In this document: positions 48,462 through 56,196 of the stretch, one piece after another | Layout: each line of letters starts with the position of its first letter | How positions within the stretch are numbered: the stretch's first letter is position 1 | Origin: Sphingomonas sp. | GTDB lineage: Bacteria > Pseudomonadota > Alphaproteobacteria > Sphingomonadales > Sphingomonadaceae | Direction of reading: 5' to 3' | Assembly (NCBI RefSeq): GCF_024508665.1 | Contig: NZ_JANINP010000003.1 | Coordinates: forward strand, 124,001-188,000 | Length of the DNA: 64,000 bases | Program-made: the position numbers and the translations under genes | The notes under the pieces: model-generated | What the model saw: only the letters and a program-made list of their open reading frames with translations | What the model was told of the DNA's origin: nothing | Databases searched by the model: none

Positions 48462-48989
48462 CTAGTCGATCTTGTGCCAGACCGAGATGGGGATGTCGCC
48501 GTTGGGGCGGGCGGCGACCGCGTAGCGCAACACCTTGCCCTTCAATTGGTACTGCCTGACCTGCCTCGTCCCGTTCCAGTTTGCGAAGCTCGCCTGCTCG
48601 ATCGCGAAGGTCAATGTGCGGGCCTTCGTGTCCGCACTTAACGCCCCATAATGTACGCTCATCCCCAACGCGGTCTCGCGATATTCCTCCGGAGTGCCGC
48701 TGGAACGGTCGCCCGAAGCAAAGCGCGGCCGTTCGCTCTTGAAGATCATCAGCGTGTAGCGACCGGCAGTATCGACCATCATGCTCCCGCGCGGCGCTTG
48801 GCCGTAATCGTGGCTGATACTGCCGTCGGGATGCTGGACATCGGCGGCGACCAGCGACCAGGTCCCGACCAGTTCGCGCGGCAACCACGGGCGCTCGGTC
48901 GCGGCGGATACTGCGCCGAGCGAACCGCCGATCAGGACGGCAGCGGCAGCTATTTCGATCGTACGTGGTGGGGGCAACAGTCTGAACAT
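48462..48989 (-). CDS. Lipocalin-like domain protein
   Basis: A 175-residue exported protein with an N-terminal hydrophobic segment (IEIAAAAVLIGGSLGAVSAA) and a lipocalin-like beta barrel: LVGTWSLVAADVQHPDGS, GSMMVDTAGRYTLMIFKSER, LGMSVHYGALSAD and ending ISVWHKID. Such domains occur in small secreted proteins of unknown ligand. It is divergent from a LysR regulator that may control it. Confidence 0.78.
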   Translation of the reverse strand: MFRLLPPPRTIEIAAAAVLIGGSLGAVSAATERPWLPRELVGTWSLVAADVQHPDGSISHDYGQAPRGSMMVDTAGRYTLMIFKSERPRFASGDRSSGTPEEYRETALGMSVHYGALSADTKARTLTFAIEQASFANWNGTRQVRQYQLKGKVLRYAVAARPNGDIPISVWHKID

Positions 48990-49041
48990 CGCGAGTCTCC
49001 TTCGCGACGCGCGCTACCTGAACCATCTCATCGGCAAAAAC

Positions 49042-49078
49042 GAATAGTTTTTATTCATCACTTCGGTTATACTGAAGT
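49042..49078. promoter_or_regulatory. Dyads in the lipocalin/LysR divergent promoter
   Basis: GAATA-GTTTT-TATTC (49042-49056) and ACTTC-GGTTATACT-GAAGT (49060-49078) are inverted repeats in the 89-base gap. They fit LysR-type sites near the regulator's own promoter. Confidence 0.45.
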
Positions 49079-49966
49079 ATGCAATTGTCCAATCTCGACA
49101 TGGACGTTCTCCGGACTTTGGTCCTGGCCGATCAATTGGGCGGTTTCGGCCGGGCCGCGGAACGGGTCGGACGATCGCAATCGGCGGTCAGCCAGCAGAT
49201 CCGCAAGATCGAAGACCAGGTCGGAGAGCCGTTGTTCGCGAAGCAAGGCCGCGGCCTGGCGCCGACGCCGGCCGGCGAAATTCTGCTGGCCTATGCGCGG
49301 CGCATCCTCGACCTCAACGATGAAGCGCTGATCGCGGTTCGCGGTACCGCCGCGCAAGGTCAGGTGCGCTTCGGATTACCGCCTGATCTCGCCGAAACCT
49401 GGCTTCCCGACGTGCTTGGGCGATTCAATCGCGCGCATCCGGGCGTTCGTCTGGAAACGATCGTCGACCGCAATCGTGCGCTGATCGACCGACTGGACCG
49501 CGGCGAGCTCGATGTCGCGCTCGCCATGAACCAGATCGACCGCGCCGATGCCCGGCCGCTGGCTGCGCTCAAGGCAATCTGGATTGGACCATCGCCCCGC
49601 CGCTTGCACTGGGACCCGGCGGGCGGCGAGCCGCTGCCGCTCGTCCTGACCGAAGCACCCTGCTTCTTTCGCCAGCGCGCTCTTGCCTTGCTCGAAGCCG
49701 CCGGCGTCCCCTGGCGGATCGTGATGACCAGCGCGAGCGCGCGGGGTCTGTGGGCCGCGGTCGAAGCCGGGCTCGGCGTGACTTTGCGCATTCCGGTCGG
49801 CGTCCCCGCCGATCTGCACGTTCTCGGCATCGAGGAGGGACTTCCCGATCCATCCGGCGAGCCGTTTGTCCTGTCGATCCATGATGGCGGCCGCGTCCTC
49901 GAACCGGCCGCACGACAGCTTTACGATATCCTGGCAGCCGCGATGACCGACATCCCTGGCGGGTAG
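49079..49966 (+). CDS. LysR-family transcriptional regulator
   Basis: A 295-residue LysR regulator starting MQLSNLDMDVLRTLVLADQL, with helix-turn-helix GGFGRAAERVGRSQSAVSQQ and effector domain from GQVRFGLPPDLAETWLPDVL. The motif LPDLAE-type effector start is typical of the subgroup near DmlR/PecT-like. It is divergent from the lipocalin-like gene, which is the best candidate target. Ligand unknown. Confidence 0.9.
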   Translation: MQLSNLDMDVLRTLVLADQLGGFGRAAERVGRSQSAVSQQIRKIEDQVGEPLFAKQGRGLAPTPAGEILLAYARRILDLNDEALIAVRGTAAQGQVRFGLPPDLAETWLPDVLGRFNRAHPGVRLETIVDRNRALIDRLDRGELDVALAMNQIDRADARPLAALKAIWIGPSPRRLHWDPAGGEPLPLVLTEAPCFFRQRALALLEAAGVPWRIVMTSASARGLWAAVEAGLGVTLRIPVGVPADLHVLGIEEGLPDPSGEPFVLSIHDGGRVLEPAARQLYDILAAAMTDIPGG

Positions 49967-49974
49967 AGGTTGGT

Positions 49975-50028
49975 TCAGCAAAGCTGAAACATTAGCGGAG
50001 CCGATACAGCGGAGCTGAAAGCGGCTCG
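49975..50028. terminator. Hairpins between convergent LysR and XRE genes
   Basis: TTCAGC-AAA-GCTGAA at 49975-49989 and GAGCCG/CGGCTC at 49999-50028 form stems in the 68-base convergent gap. Weak as intrinsic terminators. Confidence 0.35.
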
Positions 50029-50034
50029 GGGCCT

Positions 50035-51426
50035 TCAATCGCGGCCGAAGGTGAACGGGCTGACCCCGCGCTCGCGCTCGTTGACCAGCAAGGCGCGGCC
50101 TGCCGGCGCGGCGCTGCGTTGCGGGCAAGACGGGCGCGCACAGGCGCGGCATCCCAGACCGATCGGCGTTGCCTCGCCCTTCAGGTCGAGTCCCCGTGCC
50201 ACCGCAAGGCCTCCCGCGACGTCCGCCGAGACGCCCAGCCCGACCGCGAATTCGGCCTGCACCGCGCCATAACGGCGCCCTTGCGGCGTGACCGTGCGCG
50301 AAAGCGTCAGCCAGCGCGCGCCGTCCTCCAGCGCGACCAGTTGAACCACGAGGTCGCCGGGCCGGTCGAATGCGGAATGCACTCGCCAGAGCGGACACCG
50401 CCGGTCGCTTTCGACCAGCGGCGAACCGCTGGCGCCCGAAAAGCGCTTTGAGACCTGACCGGCGCGGTCGACCCGCACCATGAAAAACGGCAGTCCGCGC
50501 GCGCCCACGCGCTGCAGCGTGGTCAGTCGGTGCGCGACCTGCTCGAACCCGGCGCCGAAGCGCCGCTGCAGCAACTCGAGATCGTATCCCGTGGCCTCGC
50601 ACGCGCGCAGGAAACGGGCATAGGGCATCATCACCGCCGCCGCGAAATAGCTGGTAAGGTAGCGGCGATAGAGACGTTCGCCGGCACGATCGGCGAAACC
50701 GGCGCCCTGAACCAGCGCCTCCACCATCGATCGCGCTTCGATCTGCCCGAGCTGATAGGCGGCCGCAAAAGTCCGGCTTGCGGCATCGAGCATCTCGGAC
50801 ACTTGCAATTGGCGGGCATGGAGATCGGTGCGCCGAAGCAGGTCGGGCATCACGTCGACCGGCAGGATCCGAATGGTGAGCTGGTGCTTGACCCGCAGCC
50901 GCTCGGCGATCGCGCCATAGAGATCGCCGGCACCCATCCGCAATTCGTCGGCCAGTGCCTCCGCCGCGGCATCTAGATCGGCATAATGCCCGCGCCAGCG
51001 CTCGATCTCCTTGCGCAATTCGGCGATCACGTCGCCGGGCCCGCCGGTCTCTCCGGTCGCCGTACCCTGCCCCAGCCGATCGAACACGCGGGCAAAAGCT
51101 TCGGCCCCACCGGGCGCCCCCGCCAGCCACTCCTCCACCTCGTTACGGTCGATCTCAAGGTCGGCGAACATCGGATCGGCCAGCCGCCGCCGGATCGCCG
51201 CCGCCCCGCCGCCCGGCTCACCCGCCGCCAGCGCGCGCGGATCGAAATCGAATGTCTCGGCGAGCTTGACCAGCAACGCGGCGGAGAGCGGACGCTGGTT
51301 CTTTTCGACTAAATTGAGATAGCTGGGCGAGATCGCCAGCATCTCCGCCATGGCCGCTTGAGTCAGGCCAGCGCGCCGACGCAATCGCCGAACCGCGTGT
51401 CCCGCCAGCAACTTGCGATCCGCCAT
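50035..51426 (-). CDS. ScfR/RamB-type XRE regulator (HTH plus IrrE-like and DUF2083 regions)
   Basis: A 463-residue regulator. The XRE helix-turn-helix is residues 7-60 (VRRLRRRAGLTQAAMAEMLA, ISPSYLNLVEKNQRPLSA). The middle part resembles a degenerate ImmA/IrrE domain without HExxH (ERLYRRYLTSYFAAAVMMPY), and the C-terminus is the conserved Cys-containing region GLGCRACARPSCPQRSAAP. Related proteins control short-chain fatty acid and glyoxylate metabolism (RamB in Corynebacterium, ScfR in Sinorhizobium). Its location close to aceA is suggestive. ATG at 51426. Confidence 0.87.
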   Translation of the reverse strand: MADRKLLAGHAVRRLRRRAGLTQAAMAEMLAISPSYLNLVEKNQRPLSAALLVKLAETFDFDPRALAAGEPGGGAAAIRRRLADPMFADLEIDRNEVEEWLAGAPGGAEAFARVFDRLGQGTATGETGGPGDVIAELRKEIERWRGHYADLDAAAEALADELRMGAGDLYGAIAERLRVKHQLTIRILPVDVMPDLLRRTDLHARQLQVSEMLDAASRTFAAAYQLGQIEARSMVEALVQGAGFADRAGERLYRRYLTSYFAAAVMMPYARFLRACEATGYDLELLQRRFGAGFEQVAHRLTTLQRVGARGLPFFMVRVDRAGQVSKRFSGASGSPLVESDRRCPLWRVHSAFDRPGDLVVQLVALEDGARWLTLSRTVTPQGRRYGAVQAEFAVGLGVSADVAGGLAVARGLDLKGEATPIGLGCRACARPSCPQRSAAPAGRALLVNERERGVSPFTFGRD

Positions 51427-51499
51427 CCCGATCCCCGAATAGACTGCTAGGCCGTAGCGATCCGGCGACGACAGCAATTTGTCAATCCTTTACACATCG

Positions 51500-51688
51500 A
51501 CGGGCCATATCGCCCAATCGGTCGACAGCCTGACCTCGGGACGGACACGTGCGATATCGCCCGGGGCACGAAATTCGGCCAGTTGCCCGGCCAGAGACGA
51601 GCGTCAGCGCTGCGGTCTTGTAAGGTTTCCGACTTTCCTGGGGAGGAAAGGATGCCCGCCGGGTTCATCTCGGCGGGCATTTTCTATT
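51500..51688 (+). ncRNA. Candidate small RNA ending at an orphan terminator
   Basis: The plus strand before the terminator at 51652 carries no gene; the nearest plus-strand gene ends at 49966 with an opposite gene in between. Internal stems include TTTCC-TGGGG-AGGAAA. The 5' end is unknown and set arbitrarily. An alternative is that this is only the end of an antisense or read-through transcript. Confidence 0.35.
51652..51688 (+). terminator. Intrinsic terminator without an upstream gene
   Basis: ATGCCCGCCG-N9-CGGCGGGCAT is a perfect 10-bp stem (51652-51680) followed by TTTCTATT. It is the only textbook rho-independent terminator I see in the window. Confidence 0.8.
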
Positions 51689-51702
51689 CCGGCAGATTAA
51701 TC

Positions 51703-51842
51703 CTCCCCGTTTACGGGGAGGGGGACCAAGACGCGCAGCGGCTTGGTGGAGGGGGCTGGCCACAAGCGATTCCGAGGAGGATATCCCCCTCCACCACGCG
51801 ACTTCGTCGCGTGGTCCCCCTCCCCACCTTGTGGGGAGGATT
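51703..51842. repeat. Palindromic element related to that at 27186
   Basis: Ends are CTCCCCGTTTACGGGGAG and CTCCCCACCTTGTGGGGAG. Inside are ACCAAG-N11-CTTGGT (51725-51747) and ACCACGCGA-CTTCG-TCGCGTGGT, at the same places as in the 27186 copy. The pairs differ from that copy but stay complementary. Confidence 0.85.
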
Positions 51843-51881
51843 TATCTCCCCTTGCCACGCGGCGCTTGTTAAAGCCCTGCC

Positions 51882-52451
51882 ATGCATCTCCGTCTTCGTA
51901 CCGCGTTCGCGCTCCTGCTCGTTTGGCTAGCGTTCGCCGCCCAGCCCGCGGCCGCCAAGGTCCGCATTACCTTCTGGTCGCGCGAAGAGGGGCAGATGTT
52001 TCCCCACGCCTTCTTTACGCTCGACGGCACGCCCGATCGCGGTGGGCGGCCGGTCGACATCTCCTATGGTTTCACCGCCAAGGTGATTTCCCCCGCGATC
52101 CTGTTCGGCGACGTGCCGGGCAAGATCGACATCACGCCGCGCAGCTACATCATGGGCAGTTTCGCGCATTTCTCGGTGCTGTTGACCGATGCGCAATATG
52201 ATTCGGTGCTGCATCTGACCGAGGAATGGGGCGAAAAGGGCGACCATCATTACAGCGCGAGCAAGCGCAACTGCGTTCATTTCGTCGCCGAAGCCGCACG
52301 CCGCTCCGGCCTGCGCGCGGTGATCCAGCCGAAATTCGTCAAGAAGCCACACGCCTTTCTCGAATCCGTGCTGGCGATGAACCCTCAGGTCACCCGGGTC
52401 GAAGCCAACGCCAAGATCTTCTACGGAACCGCACGTGCCGGCGCGCGCTGA
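51882..52451 (+). CDS. Exported protein, possibly a permuted papain-like fold
   Basis: A 189-residue protein with a signal peptide (RTAFALLLVWLAFAAQPAAA). A His-containing HAFFTLDG strand precedes a Cys in ASKRNCVHFVAEAARRSGL; His before Cys is the order of permuted NlpC/P60 or LRAT-like hydrolases and of Lnb-type N-terminal domains. That likeness is my inference. It starts after the palindromic element and is convergent with the DUF4893 gene. Confidence 0.65.
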   Translation: MHLRLRTAFALLLVWLAFAAQPAAAKVRITFWSREEGQMFPHAFFTLDGTPDRGGRPVDISYGFTAKVISPAILFGDVPGKIDITPRSYIMGSFAHFSVLLTDAQYDSVLHLTEEWGEKGDHHYSASKRNCVHFVAEAARRSGLRAVIQPKFVKKPHAFLESVLAMNPQVTRVEANAKIFYGTARAGAR

Positions 52452-52454
52452 GCC

Positions 52455-53069
52455 TCAGCCGATCGGTACCAGTTCGACGACGTCGAGCAAGGATTCGAAG
52501 TGCGGATAGGGCAGCACCAGCCGCCAGCGCCGCGGTCCGATCCGCTCGACGATTCCCGCCATATCGCGATTGGCGTCGCGGCCATAATCCATCGGGAGTT
52601 CTTCGTCGCCGAGTGACAGCGTGCCCAGGAAGATCTGTCGAGAACGGCCATCGTCGAATATCAGTCCGACCGGGCGCTGCGACCCGCCGATCTTGTAGAA
52701 ACTCAGCATCTCGCCTTCGGGATCGATGCGGCAGCGGAATGCGGGATAGGCAGTGAAGTCGCGATTGCCCGGGCGTTGCCCGCCCAGCTTGAAGACTCGG
52801 CAGCGATAATCGCCGGCGGGCGGCTTGGCGCCAGCAAGGGCGCGGTCCGGATCGAACAACACGCCTTGCGCGGCAGTCGCCTTGCCCTGGCCCGCCGCCC
52901 GCACCTTGGCGAGCGCATCGAGCCAGGCCTGGCGCGTGTTGCGCAGGCGCACACGGTCGTCCGGCGTCGCCACGCGCCGCCAGTCCGCGGGCATGTCTCT
53001 CGCCACAGCCGGTACGATCCCGACAACCAACAGGGCACCTATTAGCGCCCCCAAATGCGCCCTTTTCAT
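52455..53069 (-). CDS. DUF4893 protein
   Basis: A 204-residue exported protein with signal LGALIGALLVVGIVPAVARD and a DUF4893-type body: ADWRRVATPDDRVRLRNTRQ, LAGAKPPAGDYRCRVFKLG, AYPAFRCRIDPEGEMLSFYK and FLGTLSLGDEELPMDYGRD. The two Cys in YRCRV and FRCRI probably bond. The family is common in sphingomonads and has no known function. ATG at 53069 is preferred; a longer reading adds six residues. Confidence 0.78.
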   Translation of the reverse strand: MKRAHLGALIGALLVVGIVPAVARDMPADWRRVATPDDRVRLRNTRQAWLDALAKVRAAGQGKATAAQGVLFDPDRALAGAKPPAGDYRCRVFKLGGQRPGNRDFTAYPAFRCRIDPEGEMLSFYKIGGSQRPVGLIFDDGRSRQIFLGTLSLGDEELPMDYGRDANRDMAGIVERIGPRRWRLVLPYPHFESLLDVVELVPIG

Positions 53070-53114
53070 GCCGGGACAACCAACCACCGAAGGGTTGGTT
53101 GCGCAGGCGATATG

Positions 53115-53900
53115 TCAGGCCGCGGTCCAGCCGCCGTCGACGGTCATATTGGCGCCGGTGATCGACTTCGCTTCGTCGCGGCACAGGAATACAGCGAGCG
53201 CCGCCACCTGTTCCGGCGTGACGAATTCCTTGGTCGGCTGGGCGGCGAGCAGCACGTCGTTCATCACCTGCTCGCGAGTCAGGCCGCGCGCCTTCATCGT
53301 GTCGGGTATCTGGTTCTCGACCAGCGGCGTCCAGACATAACCGGGCGAGATCGCATTGACGGTGATGCCATGGGTCGCGACCTCCAGCGCCGCGGTTTTG
53401 GTCAGGCCGGCGATGCCGTGCTTGGCGGCGACATAGGCCGATTTGTTGGGGCTCGCGACCAGGCTGTGCGCCGAGGCGGTCGAGATGATCCGCCCCCATT
53501 TCGCCGCCTTCATGTACGGGATCGCGGCATGCATCATGTGGAAAGCGCTGGTCAGGTTGATGGCGATGATCGCATCCCATTTGTCGGCCGGGAATTCGTC
53601 GATCGGCGCGACATGCTGGATGCCGGCATTGTTGACGATGATATCGGGCCCGCCGAGTTCGTCATGGCAGCGCTTGACCATCGCCTCGATCGCCTCGGCC
53701 TTGGTCATGTCGGCGGCGTCGTAGAGCGCCTTGGCGCCGCTCGTCGCCTCGAGCGCGGCGCGTTCCTTTTCGATTGCCGCAGCATCGCCGAAGCCGTTGA
53801 TCATCACGCTCGCGCCCTCGGCAGCGAACGCCTTGGCATAAGCGAGGCCGATGCCCGAGGTCGAACCGGTGACGATGGCGCTCTTGCCCTTGAGGAACAT
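53115..53900 (-). CDS. bdhA: 3-hydroxybutyrate dehydrogenase
   Basis: NAD-dependent short-chain dehydrogenase that oxidises (R)-3-hydroxybutyrate to acetoacetate. The 261-residue product has AIVTGSTSGIGLAYAKAF for cofactor binding, NNAGIQHVAPIDEFP typical of this enzyme, catalytic Ser-Tyr-Lys in STASAHSLVASPNKSAYVAAK, and an ending with ITGANMTVDGGWTA. It takes part in polyhydroxybutyrate or ketone body use. The patatin gene is immediately upstream on the same strand. Confidence 0.93.
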   Translation of the reverse strand: MFLKGKSAIVTGSTSGIGLAYAKAFAAEGASVMINGFGDAAAIEKERAALEATSGAKALYDAADMTKAEAIEAMVKRCHDELGGPDIIVNNAGIQHVAPIDEFPADKWDAIIAINLTSAFHMMHAAIPYMKAAKWGRIISTASAHSLVASPNKSAYVAAKHGIAGLTKTAALEVATHGITVNAISPGYVWTPLVENQIPDTMKARGLTREQVMNDVLLAAQPTKEFVTPEQVAALAVFLCRDEAKSITGANMTVDGGWTAA

Positions 53901-53912
53901 TGGGTCTTCTCC

Positions 53913-55046
53913 TTAGCGGCGGGTGAGGTCGAAGGCGGCGGTCTTGCCGTCGATGATGTTCTCGGCGACCAATTCGGCATTGGCCATGGTCGCGGCGACG
54001 TCTTCGTTGCCGGCCTGCCAATGTTCGCGCATGGTGCGCGCCGAGAATTCGAAGTCGCGCGCGCCGCCTTCCCAGGCATTGGCGCGGTAGATCAGATGGA
54101 CGAGGTTGACCGGATATTCCGCCGACCGCTCGGCGAGCGCGCGGACGTCCGGATCATTCCCCATTTCAGGCGGCAGTTTGGCGAGCACGCGGCGAGCGAT
54201 TTCGCGATCCTTGCGCAGCCGCATCAATTGCGTCGAGATTTCGCGCGACCGGCTGGAGAAGCGAATTTCCTTCTCGCGCGCCATCACGTCCATGATGGTC
54301 CGCGGTCGCACCGCGATCGACGGGAACAGGTCGACCTGGAACACCAGCAATCCTTCGGTCTGGTGATCGAGCACATGGCTGAGCGGGGTGTTGGAGACCA
54401 GCCCGCCGTCCCACCACAGCCTGCCTTCGATCTCGACCGGAGGAAGGCCGGGCGGCAACGCGCCCGAGGCCATGATGTGACGCGCGTCGATCCGCTCGAA
54501 ACGATTGTCGAAATAGCGGAAGTTACCGCTCTCGACATCGACCGCCCCGACCGACAGCCGAACCGGGCCATGGTTGAGGAGATCCCAGTCGACCAGTTCG
54601 TTCAGCGTGTCCTCCAGCGGCGCGCTGTCATAGAAACTGAGCGCGGCGACAGTTCCCGGTGCGGCCATTACCGGCGGCAATCCACGTGGCGTAAAGAACC
54701 CCGGAACGCCTGCCAGCATGACAAATCCGGCCGACCATTCGTGGAGCGTCTCACGCACCATGTCGTCGGGAAAGATCGGGAAGCTGGGCAGCGCGCTCGT
54801 CACCTTGTCCCAGAATGCCGTTAGCCGCTGAACGCGCCGGTCGGGCGGGTTGCCCGCGACGATCGCGGCATTGACCGCGCCGATCGAAATGCCCGCGACC
54901 CAGTCGAGTTCGATGCCGTTGGCCTCCAGCCCGTCGATGACGCCGGCCTGATAGCTCCCGAGCGCGCCTCCTCCCTGAAGCACCAGCGCCACCTGTTCGG
55001 GCAAGGGCAGCATCTTGGTGCGGCGGCGGGCGGCGGGATCGACCAT
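53913..55046 (-). CDS. Patatin-like phospholipase
   Basis: A 377-residue patatin-family lipase: oxyanion GGGALGSYQAG, nucleophile elbow in VAGISIGAVNAA (GxSxG), and catalytic Asp in LWWDGGLVSNTP. The C-terminal part resembles the DUF3734 extension. Patatins hydrolyse phospholipids; those with the extension are often next to bdhA, suggesting a link to storage lipid. Only 12 bases separate it from bdhA. Cytoplasmic, with no signal peptide. Confidence 0.88.
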   Translation of the reverse strand: MVDPAARRRTKMLPLPEQVALVLQGGGALGSYQAGVIDGLEANGIELDWVAGISIGAVNAAIVAGNPPDRRVQRLTAFWDKVTSALPSFPIFPDDMVRETLHEWSAGFVMLAGVPGFFTPRGLPPVMAAPGTVAALSFYDSAPLEDTLNELVDWDLLNHGPVRLSVGAVDVESGNFRYFDNRFERIDARHIMASGALPPGLPPVEIEGRLWWDGGLVSNTPLSHVLDHQTEGLLVFQVDLFPSIAVRPRTIMDVMAREKEIRFSSRSREISTQLMRLRKDREIARRVLAKLPPEMGNDPDVRALAERSAEYPVNLVHLIYRANAWEGGARDFEFSARTMREHWQAGNEDVAATMANAELVAENIIDGKTAAFDLTRR

Positions 55047-55153
55047 CGCCCAGCCGCATGGGCCAAGTGCCCGAGTCGATCAATCGGGCGATTGCAACCA
55101 TGGGCGTTGGCGCGCATTTTGATACGCGACGAAAACGACAAAAGGGGCAACCG

Positions 55154-56074
55154 ATGCGGCTCGACGACTTCGATCCCAACATCAATGTCGAGGATCAGCG
55201 CGGCCAAGGAAGCGGGTTCGGCGGCTTCGGTGGAGGTGGCGGCGGGGGCGGACTGCTGTTCGCCTTCCTGCCGTTCATCTTCAACCGATTCGGCTGCCTG
55301 GGCGTCGCCGTGGTCGTCGGGCTGTTCTTCGTGTTCAGCGGCGGCCTTCACTTCGCCGATACCGGAAGCACCGGCGGCAGCCTGGCGCCGACCGAGAGAA
55401 GCCGGACCGCCGGCGGCACCGATGCGCGATCGAGCTGTACGGTCGATGCGTCGTCCAAGGTGGCCTGCAACGCCTTCAGCTCGGCCGACAAGACCTGGGC
55501 GGCGATCTTCCAGCAGCAAGGACAGCGGTTCGCCGCACCGAAATTGGTATTCTATTCGGGTGAAGGTCAATCGGGCTGCGGCGCCGCACAATCGGCGATG
55601 GGGCCGTTCTATTGCCCAACCGACCAGGGCATCTATCTCGATACCAGCTTCTTCCAGGAATTGTCGCAGCGCTTCGGCGCGCCGGGCGACTTCGCGCAGG
55701 ATTATGTCATCGCGCACGAATTCGGCCATCACATCCAGTATCTGATGGGCATTTCGGATCGTGTGAATTCGGCGCAACGCCGCGCCAGCGAAGCAGAGGG
55801 CAATCGCCTGTCGGTGATGCTCGAGCTGCAAGCGGATTGCTTCGCCGGCGTCTGGGCCGCGCAGAATCGCGACCGGATGGATCCCGACGATCTGCAGGAA
55901 GGCATGACCGCGGCCAAGGCGATCGGCGACGACACGCTGCAGCGCGAGTCGCAGGGCCGCGTGGTTCCCGACAGCTTCACCCACGGCACGTCCGAGCAGC
56001 GCATGACCTGGCTAAAGCGCGGCATCGACACCGGCGATTATCGCCGGTGCGATACCTTTGCGGGGGCGATCTAG
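55154..56074 (+). CDS. YpfJ-family zinc metallopeptidase
   Basis: A 306-residue membrane-anchored protein. The N-terminus MRLDDFDPNINVEDQRG and a Gly-rich stretch are followed by one helix (CLGVAVVVGLFFVFSGG) and a zincin domain with HEFGHHIQYLMG; the third ligand is in ELQADCFAGVWA. This is the neutral zinc metallopeptidase (YpfJ) family. ATG at 55154 was chosen because MRLDDF is the family start. Substrate unknown. Confidence 0.88.
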   Translation: MRLDDFDPNINVEDQRGQGSGFGGFGGGGGGGGLLFAFLPFIFNRFGCLGVAVVVGLFFVFSGGLHFADTGSTGGSLAPTERSRTAGGTDARSSCTVDASSKVACNAFSSADKTWAAIFQQQGQRFAAPKLVFYSGEGQSGCGAAQSAMGPFYCPTDQGIYLDTSFFQELSQRFGAPGDFAQDYVIAHEFGHHIQYLMGISDRVNSAQRRASEAEGNRLSVMLELQADCFAGVWAAQNRDRMDPDDLQEGMTAAKAIGDDTLQRESQGRVVPDSFTHGTSEQRMTWLKRGIDTGDYRRCDTFAGAI

Positions 56075-56170
56075 CATTAATCTTCAGCCGTCACCCCGGA
56101 CGCGTTCCGCAGTCCAACGGGCGGCAACGGAATAGCTTCAGCCTCTTGCCTGTCGCTAGCGGCACGTTGG

Positions 56171-56191
56171 ATGCCGGGACGAGCCCGGCAT
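56171..56191. repeat. Short palindromic repeat
   Basis: ATGCCGGG-ACGAG-CCCGGCAT followed by GACG; matches the hairpin at 44132-44152 with one loop change. Between convergent YpfJ and ABC genes. Confidence 0.7.
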
Positions 56192-56196
56192 GACGA

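Larger units (their letters stand above)
51427..51881. other. Gene-free region: promoter, possible small RNA, palindromic element
   Basis: A 455-base gap. 51480-51494 holds TGTCA-N5-TTACA in front of the XRE gene. 51652-51688 is an intrinsic terminator on the plus strand with no coding gene before it, so a transcript of roughly 100-190 bases is possible. 51703-51842 is a palindromic element like the one at 27186. Confidence 0.5.
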
